Source: Elusimicrobium minutum Pei191
GTDB taxonomy: Bacteria > Elusimicrobiota > Elusimicrobia > Elusimicrobiales > Elusimicrobiaceae
Direction of reading: 5' to 3'
NCBI RefSeq assembly: GCF_000020145.1
Contig: NC_010644.1
Coordinates: 62,001 to 126,000, forward strand
DNA length: 64,000 nt
Shown here: positions 36,122-44,311 of the stretch, piece by piece
How positions within the stretch are numbered: the stretch's first letter is position 1
How the letters are laid out: each line of letters opens with the position of its first letter
The notes under the pieces: generated by a model
Told to the model about the DNA's origin: nothing
The model's database searches: none
The model's input: only the letters and a program-made list of their open reading frames with translations
Translations under genes and position numbers: made by a program

Positions 36122-36631
36122 ATGAAAAATGGCTTTACTTTGATAGAGCTTTTAGTTGTGGTTTTAATAATAGGCATATTAGCCGCGATAGCTTTACCGC
36201 AATATAATAAAGCTGTTGAAAAGAGCAGAGCTTCGGAAGCTCTTTTAATTTTAAAGTCTTTGCATCAGGCTCAAAAAATATATTTCATGCAGACGGGGAC
36301 GTTTACTTCAAATTTAGATAACCTTGACATTGAAATATCAGGCGCGTCAGATAAAAACATGGGGTCGGTTGGTATAGTAGGCAAACAAACAAAATATTTT
36401 GTTTTTTACACTAACTTTGACGCTAACGGAGCCACTGGCCTGGGAGCTAGAAGAATAGACGCCACCGGCGCTACCTTATACGCTTTTAATATCGGGGAAT
36501 CTTCGAAAGACGATCTTTTCAGGTGCTGTTATATGCAGGAAAAATATAAAGACGTTTGTAATGTTATGGGGTTTAATACAACCGCTTCCGCGTCATATTT
36601 TTCAGGTTCATTGGGTTGTTTTTACCAATAG
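36122..36631 (+). CDS. Type IV pilin-like protein
   Basis: 169 residues starting MKNG|FTLIE with a helix to AIALPQYNKAV; Glu5 and the prepilin peptidase site are intact. The C-terminal region has CC-x9-C (RCCYMQEKYKDVCNV), in the place where the other three carry C-x12-C. It lies 22 bp behind obgE on the same strand and is preceded by AAAGAGGTAAT, so it may be expressed from the obgE transcript. Pilus role unknown. Confidence 0.86.
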   Translation: MKNGFTLIELLVVVLIIGILAAIALPQYNKAVEKSRASEALLILKSLHQAQKIYFMQTGTFTSNLDNLDIEISGASDKNMGSVGIVGKQTKYFVFYTNFDANGATGLGARRIDATGATLYAFNIGESSKDDLFRCCYMQEKYKDVCNVMGFNTTASASYFSGSLGCFYQ

Positions 36632-36652
36632 CGGATAAATGTATTAAAAATT

Positions 36653-36661
36653 TGATAAAAT
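36653..36661 (+). promoter_or_regulatory. Extended -10 promoter of tRNA-Val
   Basis: TTTGA-TAAAAT, 8 nt before the first tRNA base. No convincing -35 box is present, and the same string occurs before lysS. Confidence 0.5.
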
Positions 36662-36669
36662 ATAAATAT

Positions 36670-36745
36670 GGGTCGGTAGCTTAGCTGGTAGAGCACCTCC
36701 TTTACACGGAGGGGGTCGTAGGTTCGAGTCCTATCCGGCCCACCA
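36670..36745 (+). tRNA. tRNA-Val (UAC)
   Basis: A 76 nt cloverleaf: acceptor GGGTCGG/CCGGCCC with one G-T pair, anticodon stem CCTCC/GGAGG with loop TTTACAC giving anticodon TAC, T arm GTAGG-TTCGAGT-CCTAT, and encoded CCA. Confidence 0.95.
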
Positions 36746-36756
36746 TTTTTAGTAAT

Positions 36757-36791
36757 AAACCCCCTTGGGCTTAACTCGCCGAAGGGGGTTT
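36757..36791 (+). terminator. Hairpin after tRNA-Val
   Basis: AAACCCCCTT, a loop of 15 nt, then AAGGGGGTTT; a 10 bp stem with a weak T tail. From here to 37029 there is only AT-rich non-coding sequence, with a possible extended -10 (TTTTGG-GATAAT) at 36965-36974 for the next gene. Confidence 0.6.
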
Positions 36792-37029
36792 GTATATTTA
36801 TTAAAACAATGATACTAAAAATTTATTTTCCGCTGAAATATCCGTTTTTACGACATAAGTGGTTTGCTTTTTACTGTAATATTCCGCAATAAAAGCTTAA
36901 AAAATTAAAAAAACTATAGGACTTTTTTTTGGGTACTTATTTTACTTTCCGACGGTAAAAAATTTTGGGATAATTTATATATAAGAATTTAACCAATATA
37001 TAATTAGTTAAAACAGAGGAGAGTAAATT

Positions 37030-37611
37030 ATGAAGAAAATAACAAAAATAACATCGGCGGCCTTTTTAGCGGTATTGTTATCGGTTTGCGCTTTTGCCAG
37101 CGTTAATATTTTTGAACTTGCCGCCAAAGGCGATATCGCCGCGCTTAAAAGAAATGTATCTAAAGAAAATATTTTGACAAAGAATGAAAGAGGCGAAAGC
37201 CTTTTCCATGTAGCTAAAGATGAAGCTACCGCGGAATTTCTTTTTAGTGTTTTAAAAGAAAAGAAGCATCAAGAGGCTTTAAACAAAATACAGATAGTAT
37301 CAAAAGATATGCCCACAGCGCCTTTTGCTTTGTCTTTCGCCGCATCGTCCGAAGCTAAAACGGAAATAGCCAAACTCAAAGATAATAAAAACAATAATGC
37401 CTTAGAAGCCGCTCTTGAAAAACATAACAGTTCAGCAGATTTTTACGCTAAATTCTTAAAAACTAAACCAACAGAGACTTTAGCTAAAAAAACAGTCGAA
37501 AAAATGTCTGATAAAAAGGCCGTAGAAGCTAAAAAAAAGGAAATTACTTTAGGATACGCCGCTTATTTTGCTGCTTTTGAATCCAAATTCGGGCGTTCCA
37601 GCTTCCAATAA
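37030..37611 (+). CDS. Exported ankyrin-repeat-like protein
   Basis: 193 residues. A signal peptide (KITSAAFLAVLLSVCAFA) is followed by NIFELAAKGDIAALKRNVS...NERGESLFHVAKDEATAEFLF, which has the helix-turn-helix and loop pattern of one or two ankyrin repeats. The remainder is Lys/Ala-rich and helical, with no recognised domain. AGAGGAGAG precedes the ATG. It is monocistronic between its own promoter region and a terminator. A periplasmic binding role is possible but unproven. Confidence 0.65.
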   Translation: MKKITKITSAAFLAVLLSVCAFASVNIFELAAKGDIAALKRNVSKENILTKNERGESLFHVAKDEATAEFLFSVLKEKKHQEALNKIQIVSKDMPTAPFALSFAASSEAKTEIAKLKDNKNNNALEAALEKHNSSADFYAKFLKTKPTETLAKKTVEKMSDKKAVEAKKKEITLGYAAYFAAFESKFGRSSFQ

Positions 37612-37630
37612 GTATAGAATAACACTACAT

Positions 37631-37665
37631 AAACTCCCGCTTTAAAACGGGAGTTTTTTTATTTT
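37631..37665 (+). terminator. Terminator after the ankyrin-like gene
   Basis: AAACTCCCG, a loop, then CGGGAGTTTTTTTATTTT. Confidence 0.85.
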
Positions 37666-37704
37666 GTCTAATGTTTTTATATAATTATAAAAAGGAGAAA
37701 GCGC

Positions 37705-38931
37705 ATGGCGGATAAAATATGGATTTTTAACGTAGATGATTTTATTTATAAATCACAAGCCCTTGCCGTTTTAAAAGAGCATGCGCTTACCTATTTGCAA
37801 ATCTTAAAACCTAACGATATGTGCATAGTTTCACCTTTTACCGAAAAGGATGAATATTTTACGGCTTATACAGCAGCTATAAAAGGGCTTAAACATAAAA
37901 AATGGATGTTCCAGCCAAAGAAACATGCCAAGGATGAAAGTCTTATCCAGGCTATTATGAAGGATAAGGCGCTTGTCGGTAAAATAAAAAATTTCTGCAA
38001 ACACGGTTTTGTGTTAATACCTTTAAAATATACGGAAGAGTTTCAAAAGCTAAGTAAAATGTGCGGTAATAAACTTCTTAACAACAGCATAGCCATACAG
38101 GAAGCCAATAATAAGCTGCGCTTTAAAAAGCTTTGCAAGGAATTCGGCATCCGCACCATGCAGCCCGTTTTTGAAAGAAAGGACGGTAAGGACAAATCTC
38201 ATATACTTGCTTTTATTAACGCCAATGAAACTTATTTGTTAAGGCGGCCTTCATCAATGGGCGGCTACGGCAATATTGCCGGTAAAATAACAGATTTGCT
38301 GCCCTTAATGCGCCTTTTTAATAAAGACGGCGATTTTTTTATAGAAAAATATAAAAAAGTTGAAAAAACTTTGGGCTCTCTTTGTATATTAAAAGACGAC
38401 GGCGCAGCCTTCGTTGGCATTGACTGCCAGTTCCCGCACAGGGAAGGGTGGGAGGGAAGATTTTTTCCTTTTAAAAAATTTGACAAAAAGATTTTAGAAA
38501 GGATAAAAGAAAAATCAATGTTGATGGCTGAATATTTCCATAAAAAAGGCGTGCGCGGGCAGGTTAATTTTAATTGGGCTATAACAATAAAAGATGGTGA
38601 ATATAAATTGAGAGGCCTTGAATGTAACTCCAGATATAACGGTTTTGGTTTATGTTTAAGGCTTGCAAAAACTGTTTTTGACATACCGCAGGAAAAGCTG
38701 CATTTTTATTTAGACACTAATATCGCTATTGACGAATCCTACACCACAAAAGATATTATTAAAATTATTTTTAAAATAAACACCGGCGTTAAGTTTAAGG
38801 GAGGCATAGTTCTTACTTCTGCCGTGAAAAACGGACGGATGGCTATGTGTTTTATTTCAACAAGCCCTAAAAACGTTCAGCTGTTAAGGCTGGCTTTAAA
38901 AAGGGCTGTTAAAAATATCGATTTAAACTAA
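37705..38931 (+). CDS. ATP-grasp-like protein of unknown substrate
   Basis: 408 residues, no signal peptide. The order of motifs suggests an ATP-grasp ligase: NKLRFKKLCKEFGI (136-149, linker after an N-terminal pre-ATP-grasp region), LLRRPSSMGGYGN (178-190, candidate glycine-rich loop with a basic residue), FIEKY (213-217), and GQVNFN plus LECNSRYNG (285-313, resembling the metal-binding E-x-N of the family). An additional C-terminal domain follows. The family joins a carboxylate to an amine or thiol. No neighbour reveals the substrate. AGGAG precedes the start. Confidence 0.6.
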   Translation: MADKIWIFNVDDFIYKSQALAVLKEHALTYLQILKPNDMCIVSPFTEKDEYFTAYTAAIKGLKHKKWMFQPKKHAKDESLIQAIMKDKALVGKIKNFCKHGFVLIPLKYTEEFQKLSKMCGNKLLNNSIAIQEANNKLRFKKLCKEFGIRTMQPVFERKDGKDKSHILAFINANETYLLRRPSSMGGYGNIAGKITDLLPLMRLFNKDGDFFIEKYKKVEKTLGSLCILKDDGAAFVGIDCQFPHREGWEGRFFPFKKFDKKILERIKEKSMLMAEYFHKKGVRGQVNFNWAITIKDGEYKLRGLECNSRYNGFGLCLRLAKTVFDIPQEKLHFYLDTNIAIDESYTTKDIIKIIFKINTGVKFKGGIVLTSAVKNGRMAMCFISTSPKNVQLLRLALKRAVKNIDLN

Positions 38932-38941
38932 AGCAAAAAAC

Positions 38942-38975
38942 AAAAAAGCGCCTGACTTTAGTCAGGCGCTTTTTT
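38942..38975. terminator. Bidirectional intrinsic terminator
   Basis: AAAAAAGCGCCTGAC-TTTA-GTCAGGCGCTTTTTT between convergent genes, with a perfect stem. Confidence 0.92.
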
Positions 38976-38986
38976 GTTTTGCCTGT

Positions 38987-39478
38987 TTAAATTTTTACGG
39001 CATAGTAATTCCAGCTGGCACTGCTTTCGTTCGGGGTTGAACTGCCGAAGGATTTGCAAATTTTGTTTGCCGTTGCGTTAGAAGTTGCGGCCGCGCAGGC
39101 GAAAGAGTTTTTTATTGAATGAATATTTTCATAGTGGGCAATAACAAGCTCGCCTGTTATTTTTCTGGCGGCGGGGCCTTGGTCCCAAAGCTCATAATAG
39201 TAATTTTTGTCTTTTATTTTTTCATAAGGTTCAGTGGTTGAGGAAGAGTATTTGTCCCCTGGAACTCCGATATCTAAATCATCAAACGTTTTTGGCTTTT
39301 CCCCTGTTGCCAGTTGATATCGGTCCGACGCGTCCTTTATAGCTTTAACCATAATAAAAGCCTGCGACGCGCGCGATTTTTCAACCGCAATTTGGTATTG
39401 TGGCAAGGCGATAGCGGCTAATATGCCTATTATTAAAACCACAACCAAAAGTTCTATTAACGTAAACCCTTTTTTCAT
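38987..39478 (-). CDS. Type IV pilin-like protein
   Basis: 163 residues starting MKKG|FTLIE with a helix to AIALPQYQIAVEKSRAS. The cysteine pair C-AAATSNATANKI-C near the C-terminus is nearly the same as in the gene at 3939. The mid-region (DLDIGVPGDKYSS) shares a D(L)DIGVP motif with that gene (SLDIGVPAQSKYFS). The two are therefore close paralogues about 35 kb apart. Monocistronic. Confidence 0.87.
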   Translation of the reverse strand: MKKGFTLIELLVVVLIIGILAAIALPQYQIAVEKSRASQAFIMVKAIKDASDRYQLATGEKPKTFDDLDIGVPGDKYSSSTTEPYEKIKDKNYYYELWDQGPAARKITGELVIAHYENIHSIKNSFACAAATSNATANKICKSFGSSTPNESSASWNYYAVKI

Positions 39479-39498
39479 AAAAAGTCCTTTTAAAAAAA

Positions 39499-39510
39499 TA
39501 TAATTAAGTT
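39499..39510 (+). promoter_or_regulatory. -10 box 6 nt before msrC (leaderless type)
   Basis: TATAAT (39499-39504), TAAGTT, then ATG at 39511. No Shine-Dalgarno is present. Confidence 0.45.
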
Positions 39511-39954
39511 ATGGAAATTATACTAAAACAAATTGAGATGTTGTTAAGTCCCGAAATTGACGCCGTTGCCAATATGGCAAACACGGCAGCTGTTATTTTT
39601 AACTCTTTACCGCGGCTAAACTGGGCCGGGTTTTATATTTTGAAGGGGGACAAGCTTGTTTTGGGTCCCTTTCAGGGTAAACCAGCCTGCGTAAGAATTT
39701 CGCTAGGCAAAGGCGTTTGCGGCGTTTCGGCGCGGGAACGCAAAACGCTGGTGGTGTCTGATGTGCATGAATTCCCAGGACATATAGCCTGCGACAGCGC
39801 CTCCCAAAGCGAAATAGTTGTTCCCATAATAAAAAACGGTACGCTTTTTGGCGTGCTTGATATAGACAGTCCGATAAAGAACCGTTTTTCAGATGAAGAT
39901 AGAATATTTTTTGAAAAAGTTGTTGGGCTTTTTTCCAAATATTCCGATATTTAA
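39511..39954 (+). CDS. msrC: Free methionine-(R)-sulfoxide reductase, GAF domain
   Basis: 147 residues, a GAF domain with the fRMsr signature: LNWAGFYILKGDKLVLGPFQGKPACVRI, GKGVCG and FPGHIACDSASQSEIVVP. The three redox cysteines are C60, C70 and C94, with the same spacing as in the E. coli enzyme. It reduces free methionine-R-sulfoxide, giving oxidative-damage repair. The mRNA may be leaderless. Confidence 0.94.
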   Translation: MEIILKQIEMLLSPEIDAVANMANTAAVIFNSLPRLNWAGFYILKGDKLVLGPFQGKPACVRISLGKGVCGVSARERKTLVVSDVHEFPGHIACDSASQSEIVVPIIKNGTLFGVLDIDSPIKNRFSDEDRIFFEKVVGLFSKYSDI

Positions 39955-40024
39955 AAAACCTTTTTTATGGTTAATTTGGTAAAGTCTGTCTGTGTTGCCC
40001 GTTAATTTATCTTTGTGTATTAAA

Positions 40025-40057
40025 ATAAAGCCCCGGATTTTCCGGGGCTTTATTTTT
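40025..40057. terminator. Bidirectional intrinsic terminator
   Basis: AATAAAGCCCCGGA, a short loop, then TCCGGGGCTTTATTTTT between msrC and the convergent exported protein gene. Confidence 0.88.
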
Positions 40058-41030
40058 ACAATCCTAAAGCTTCTTTAATTCTGGTTTCAACATCTTCTGT
40101 AAGTTTGTCTTTGTGTTTAAGAGGTATTTTAAACAGTGCGTCATTAGGTACGCTGTTTTTTCTTCTTAATTGATAAGCAATGCCGCTTTCCACGGGAATT
40201 ACAAGTATTTCAGCTTCTATAAAATATTTATTTACAAATTTTGCATTTGTAAGCTGTTGTATTTTTACGGCTACGGATTTTGGTATGAAGGTGGCGTCGT
40301 CATTGTTTAACAAGCGCGGGCTGTATTGCACAAGCATCAAAACCGGCCTGCCTATTTTATTTATTGTAAAAATTCCGCCGCCTTTTAATATGCCTGAAAA
40401 ACCTTCAATATAACAATATTCAACATCTAAAAAATTAACATAGCATTTAAGTTTGCGTTTGGCGGTATTTCCAGTAACAACGCGGGTCTTTTTATCTTTT
40501 GGGGAAAGAAATTGTTTTAGTTCAGCGTCGCTTTTAAATAACATTATAGACGGGTTGTACGCTTTATTTAACTGCGTTTTAAAATCCTCGGGAATATTCC
40601 AATTTGAAAAATTTAAAAGAGCGAAATCCTGTCTTCTGTCATCTTCTTTTGATAAAAGAATTTGCCCGAAATCCTGCACGTTTTCATCCTGTTTTTTTAT
40701 TTTCGGGTTAAATGTAGCGATGGCGGATTTCTTTTGGTGTATTATACGGATGTTTTTAAGATAATTATTATGTTTTTTTCCTTTTAAAAGGGTAAATTCG
40801 GAATTTCCTTTGGGAAGGCAGGATTTTCTTGTTAAAATCCAGTTTTTGTCAATTATAACGCCATCGCACCTTGTTTCTATGGCCGGGGTATTATCTGTCT
40901 TTGAATCCTTGTAATGGTTAAAATATAATGATACGGTGGCTTGTTTTATAAGAAAATTTGTATTTTGCGCGGCCGCTGGCAAAGCGCATGCGGCAAGCGA
41001 AACTAAAAGCAACATTAATGGGTTCTTCAT
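40056..41030 (-). CDS. Exported degenerate trypsin-like protein (paralogue A)
   Basis: 324 residues from the ATG ending at 41030, which follows GGAG; a signal peptide (LMLLLVSLAACALPAAA) comes next. CDGVIIDKNWILTRKSC (residues 55-71) has the spacing of the chymotrypsin His loop (CGGxxI...WxLTAAHC), but the His position is Lys. RRQDFALLNF at about 132-141 matches the catalytic Asp strand. No GDSGGP is present. It is therefore probably a non-catalytic protease-fold protein in the periplasm, or its function depends on other residues. The next gene upstream is a paralogue in the same orientation. Confidence 0.65.
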   Translation of the reverse strand: MKNPLMLLLVSLAACALPAAAQNTNFLIKQATVSLYFNHYKDSKTDNTPAIETRCDGVIIDKNWILTRKSCLPKGNSEFTLLKGKKHNNYLKNIRIIHQKKSAIATFNPKIKKQDENVQDFGQILLSKEDDRRQDFALLNFSNWNIPEDFKTQLNKAYNPSIMLFKSDAELKQFLSPKDKKTRVVTGNTAKRKLKCYVNFLDVEYCYIEGFSGILKGGGIFTINKIGRPVLMLVQYSPRLLNNDDATFIPKSVAVKIQQLTNAKFVNKYFIEAEILVIPVESGIAYQLRRKNSVPNDALFKIPLKHKDKLTEDVETRIKEALGL

Positions 41031-41084
41031 AAACATCTCCTTAGGTAACTGCATTTATAATATTACGGTTAAACCCATATAAAA

Positions 41085-41130
41085 AAAGGGTCAAAAGACC
41101 TATTTGTAATATAGGTCTTTTGCCTTTTTT
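41085..41130 (-). terminator. Hairpin between the two paralogues
   Basis: AAAAGACCTAT, a short loop, then ATAGGTCTTTT, flanked by AAAGG and CCTTTTTT. It lies after paralogue B on the minus strand, so the two genes are probably separate transcripts. Confidence 0.75.
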
Positions 41131-41137
41131 ACAAAAA

Positions 41138-42148
41138 CTAATTATCATTTATCAAATTAGAAATTTTCTTTTTTATTTGCTTAAAGGTATTTTCATTTTG
41201 CTTTTTCATTTTTTCAAAATCAGCTTTTCTATATCCAGGTTTGGGAATTAGAAAGAAAGAAGGTTCTCCGTTTTCTTTTACAAAAGCTTTCTCTATAGCT
41301 ATAGGAGTAAACTCGTTGTCTACTAGGTTTAATGTGGCGGGCTGTATGGATGTCTGTATTTTATAAATAATATTTTTAGGGATAAAAGTTGATTCATCTT
41401 TTTTATCGTAAGACATTAAAAGCATAACGGGGGTTTGTTTGTGAGGGTTTTTTATATATAAGGCGGCCCCGTTTTTTACGCTGACCCCGCCTTGCGTATA
41501 AAAATATTGGCTTATCCCTCGGCTTTCGATTTTTTTGCCTTTACCGCTTGTTTTACCATGATAGAACAAATTAACCGAGTCCCCTTTGCCGGAAAAGAAA
41601 AAGTAGTGCGCGTGGTCTGCTGAAGGGAAAACCATAATTTGGGCAGGGACAGCTTTTTCTAGATGTTCTTTAAAATCTTTTGACAAAGGCCATTTGCTTA
41701 AATCAATTATGATAAAATCCTCTGTTGGGGAGTCGGCATTGAATCTGTATACAATTCCCAAAGGCTGTTGTTTTTTATATAGTTTGCTTCTATGGTCAAA
41801 AAAATCTTTTACATCAAAATTTATGGTCGTTTTTTTGCCGTTATTTTCTATTTCGGCGTAAGCCATATAATCGTGCCGGGTTACAAGGGGTTTTTTTGAT
41901 ATTCTTCCCGTTCCGCCCGGAAAACAGGAACTTCGGGTAAGCATTATATTTTTTGCGATTATCACTCCGTCGCAGCTAAAAAGCTTTGATGAATACCTTG
42001 GGTCAGGCTCGGCGGTTACTTTTATAAGTCCGCCAGCGTGGTTAATTTTAAATTTTACATGAGCGGAATTAATTTTATCCGTAAAATCATTTGCAAAAAT
42101 ATTTGCCGCTAAAGCTAAAACAGTTGCCATTATAAGAATTTTTCGCAT
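41138..42148 (-). CDS. Exported degenerate trypsin-like protein (paralogue B)
   Basis: 336 residues from the ATG ending at 42148, behind AGAGGCGG. The signal peptide is MATVLALAANIFA. CDGVIIAKNIMLTRSSC (residues 59-75) keeps the same 15-residue cysteine spacing as paralogue A and again lacks the His. EDFIIIDLSKW corresponds to the Asp strand. The block STFIPKNIIYKIQ matches ATFIPKSVAVKIQ in paralogue A. No catalytic Ser motif. The pair arose by tandem duplication and has diverged strongly. Function unknown. Confidence 0.65.
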   Translation of the reverse strand: MRKILIMATVLALAANIFANDFTDKINSAHVKFKINHAGGLIKVTAEPDPRYSSKLFSCDGVIIAKNIMLTRSSCFPGGTGRISKKPLVTRHDYMAYAEIENNGKKTTINFDVKDFFDHRSKLYKKQQPLGIVYRFNADSPTEDFIIIDLSKWPLSKDFKEHLEKAVPAQIMVFPSADHAHYFFFSGKGDSVNLFYHGKTSGKGKKIESRGISQYFYTQGGVSVKNGAALYIKNPHKQTPVMLLMSYDKKDESTFIPKNIIYKIQTSIQPATLNLVDNEFTPIAIEKAFVKENGEPSFFLIPKPGYRKADFEKMKKQNENTFKQIKKKISNLINDN

Positions 42149-42292
42149 AATCCGCCTCTGAAAAACACAATATATTTTTGTTTTTTGCATGGTCTGGCTA
42201 ACACGGGGCCCGGTAAACGGCAAAAGACAATTCTTTAAACAGTCGTAGATGCCACGCCGGGTTTTATATGTCAGATTATATATATAGTATAT

Positions 42293-42324
42293 AAAAAAAC
42301 ACCCCGCTTTTGCGGGGTGTTTTA
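42293..42324 (-). terminator. Terminator of hrcA-grpE-dnaK
   Basis: AAAACACCCCGC, TTTT, GCGGGGTGTTTT directly downstream of dnaK; it faces AT-rich sequence before the next minus-strand gene. Confidence 0.88.
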
Positions 42325-42336
42325 AACTGTTGCTTA

Positions 42337-44196
42337 TTATTTATCAACAACTTCAGCTTCAACAACATCTTCTTTGCCGCCGTCGTTGGGCTGGCCTTGG
42401 GCTTGCGCGCCCGGTTGAGGGCCTGCCGCGCCTTGTGCTTTAGCCTGGGATTCTTTATATATTATTTCCCCAAGTTTTTGGCTTGCAGCAAGCGCGTCGT
42501 CTTTGGCTTTTTTAATTCTTTCAACATCGTCGCCTTTTAACGCTTCCTTAAGGTCTCCTAAAGCGCGGTCAATGTTAAGTCTGTCTTCCTGGGGAACTTT
42601 ATCGCCGTGTTCTTTAAGCGCTTTTTCCGTTTGGAAGAGCACTGAATCAGCCTCGTTTTTAGCGTCAACTCTTTCTTTGGTTTTCTTATCTTCATCAGCA
42701 AATTTCTCTGCTTCTTTAACAAATTTTTGTACTTCATCGTCGCTTAATTTTGTTTTGGAAGTAATTGTAATATGCTGTTGTTTGTTTGTGCCCAAATCTT
42801 TGGCGGAAACGTTTAAAATACCGTTAGCGTCAATGTCAAAGGTAACCTCGATCTGCGGTACGCCTCTCGGCGCTGGTGGAATGCCGTCTAAATCAAACTT
42901 GCCTAAAGGCACATTGTCCTTTGCCATGGGGCGTTCGCCCTGAAGAACGTTAATTGTAACCGCGGGCTGATTGTCCGAAGCGGTGCTGAAGACCTGAGTT
43001 TTTCTGACAGGTATGGTTGTGTTTCTTTCAATAAGCCTTGTTGTTACTCCTCCTAAGGTTTCAAGACCTAAGGATAACGGGGTAACGTCTAATAAAAGAA
43101 CGTCTTTAACGTCGCCCGTTAAAATACCCGCTTGTACGGCGGCGCCTGTGGCAACGCATTCCATAGGGTCAATGCCGCGTTCAATTTTTTTGCCGGCATG
43201 GTCTTCAACATATTTTTGGACTATAGGCATTCTTGTGGGGCCGCCTACTAAAATAATCTTGTCTATTTCGGTTGATTTAAGCGAAGAATCGTTTAAAGCC
43301 TGGTCAATGGAAGCGCCGCAGCGTTTTACAATGGAATCAACTAAGCTTTCAAGTTTAGCTCTGGAAAGTTTAAGCTCCAAATGTTTCGGGCCGTCGGCTC
43401 CAGCGCTAATAAACGGAAGGTTAATGTCGGTTTCCATTGTAGTGGAAAGTTCGATTTTTGCTTTTTCCGCGGCGTCTTTTAAGCGTTGCGCGGCCTGTTT
43501 GTCGGCTGATAAGTCAATGCCGGTTGATTTTTTAAATTCGCTTACCATCCATTCAATGATGGCGTTGTCCATATCAGTACCGCCGAGTTTTGTGTCGCCG
43601 GAGGTGGATAAAACGTCAAATGTTCCTTCTTTACCCATTTCCATTATTGTAACGTCAAGCGTACCGCCGCCTAAGTCAAATACCATTATTTTTTGTTCTT
43701 TGCCCGCTTTATCAATACCGTAGGCAAGGGCGGCCGCGGTAGGTTCGTTAACAAGTCTTACAACTTCTAAACCCGCGATTCTGCCCGCGTCTTTGGTGGC
43801 CTGTCTTTGGTTGTCGTTAAAATAGGCGGGTACGGTGATAACCGCTTTTTCAACAGGTTCTCCTAAGAACGCCTCGGCGTCTTTTTTAACTTTCTGTAAT
43901 ACGAAAGCCGATAACTGCTGTGGTGTAAATTCCTGGCCTCTTAGAGTAAATTTGTAATCTTCGCCCATTCTTCTTTTGAAAGCTGTAACCGTGCCTTCAG
44001 GATTGGCGATAGCCTGCCTTCTGGCGGGTTCGCCTACCAATCTCTGTCCGTCTTTGGTAAACGCCACGTATGAAGGAAACGCTTTGCCTCCGATAGAGCT
44101 GCCTTCTGCTGAAGGAATGATTGTGGCCCTGCCGCCTTCCATGGCCGCAGCAGCCGTATTTGATGTTCCTAAGTCTATACCTATGATTCTTGCCAT
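42337..44196 (-). CDS. dnaK: Hsp70 chaperone DnaK
   Basis: 619 residues. The ATPase domain shows IGIDLGTSN at the start, [28 protein letters not shown] and [10 protein letters not shown]; the substrate domain starts near [16 protein letters not shown]-terminal Gly/Gln/Pro-rich tail ([14 protein letters not shown]) is followed by the acidic end VVEAEVVDK. It is the last gene of the heat-shock unit; dnaJ is not adjacent. GGGAGA precedes the start. A 19 bp inverted repeat separates it from grpE. Confidence 0.98.
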   Translation of the reverse strand: MARIIGIDLGTSNTAAAAMEGGRATIIPSAEGSSIGGKAFPSYVAFTKDGQRLVGEPARRQAIANPEGTVTAFKRRMGEDYKFTLRGQEFTPQQLSAFVLQKVKKDAEAFLGEPVEKAVITVPAYFNDNQRQATKDAGRIAGLEVVRLVNEPTAAALAYGIDKAGKEQKIMVFDLGGGTLDVTIMEMGKEGTFDVLSTSGDTKLGGTDMDNAIIEWMVSEFKKSTGIDLSADKQAAQRLKDAAEKAKIELSTTMETDINLPFISAGADGPKHLELKLSRAKLESLVDSIVKRCGASIDQALNDSSLKSTEIDKIILVGGPTRMPIVQKYVEDHAGKKIERGIDPMECVATGAAVQAGILTGDVKDVLLLDVTPLSLGLETLGGVTTRLIERNTTIPVRKTQVFSTASDNQPAVTINVLQGERPMAKDNVPLGKFDLDGIPPAPRGVPQIEVTFDIDANGILNVSAKDLGTNKQQHITITSKTKLSDDEVQKFVKEAEKFADEDKKTKERVDAKNEADSVLFQTEKALKEHGDKVPQEDRLNIDRALGDLKEALKGDDVERIKKAKDDALAASQKLGEIIYKESQAKAQGAAGPQPGAQAQGQPNDGGKEDVVEAEVVDK

Positions 44197-44218
44197 ATTA
44201 TTATTTCTCCCTATTTGA

Positions 44219-44290
44219 GCCTGTTAACACTAATAACATTTTATGTTTTAATATTAACCTGTTTTTATATAGTTATTACTGTTAACAGGC
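44219..44290 (-). other. Long inverted repeat between grpE and dnaK
   Basis: Arms 44219-44237 and 44272-44290 are complementary over 18 of 19 positions (GCCTGTTAAC-A-C/G-TAATAAC), enclosing 34 nt. There is no T tract, so it is not a standard terminator. Placed in the mRNA just before the dnaK ribosome-binding site, it could be an RNase processing or stability element that raises dnaK over grpE and hrcA. Confidence 0.6.
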
Positions 44291-44311
44291 CCATAAATTT
44301 TTTAAAAATGT

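Noticed and set aside
42503-43723. Plus-strand open frames opposite dnaK, Ser-rich, up to 236 codons
   Set aside because: These are antisense frames of a strongly conserved gene; their composition follows from the dnaK codons.
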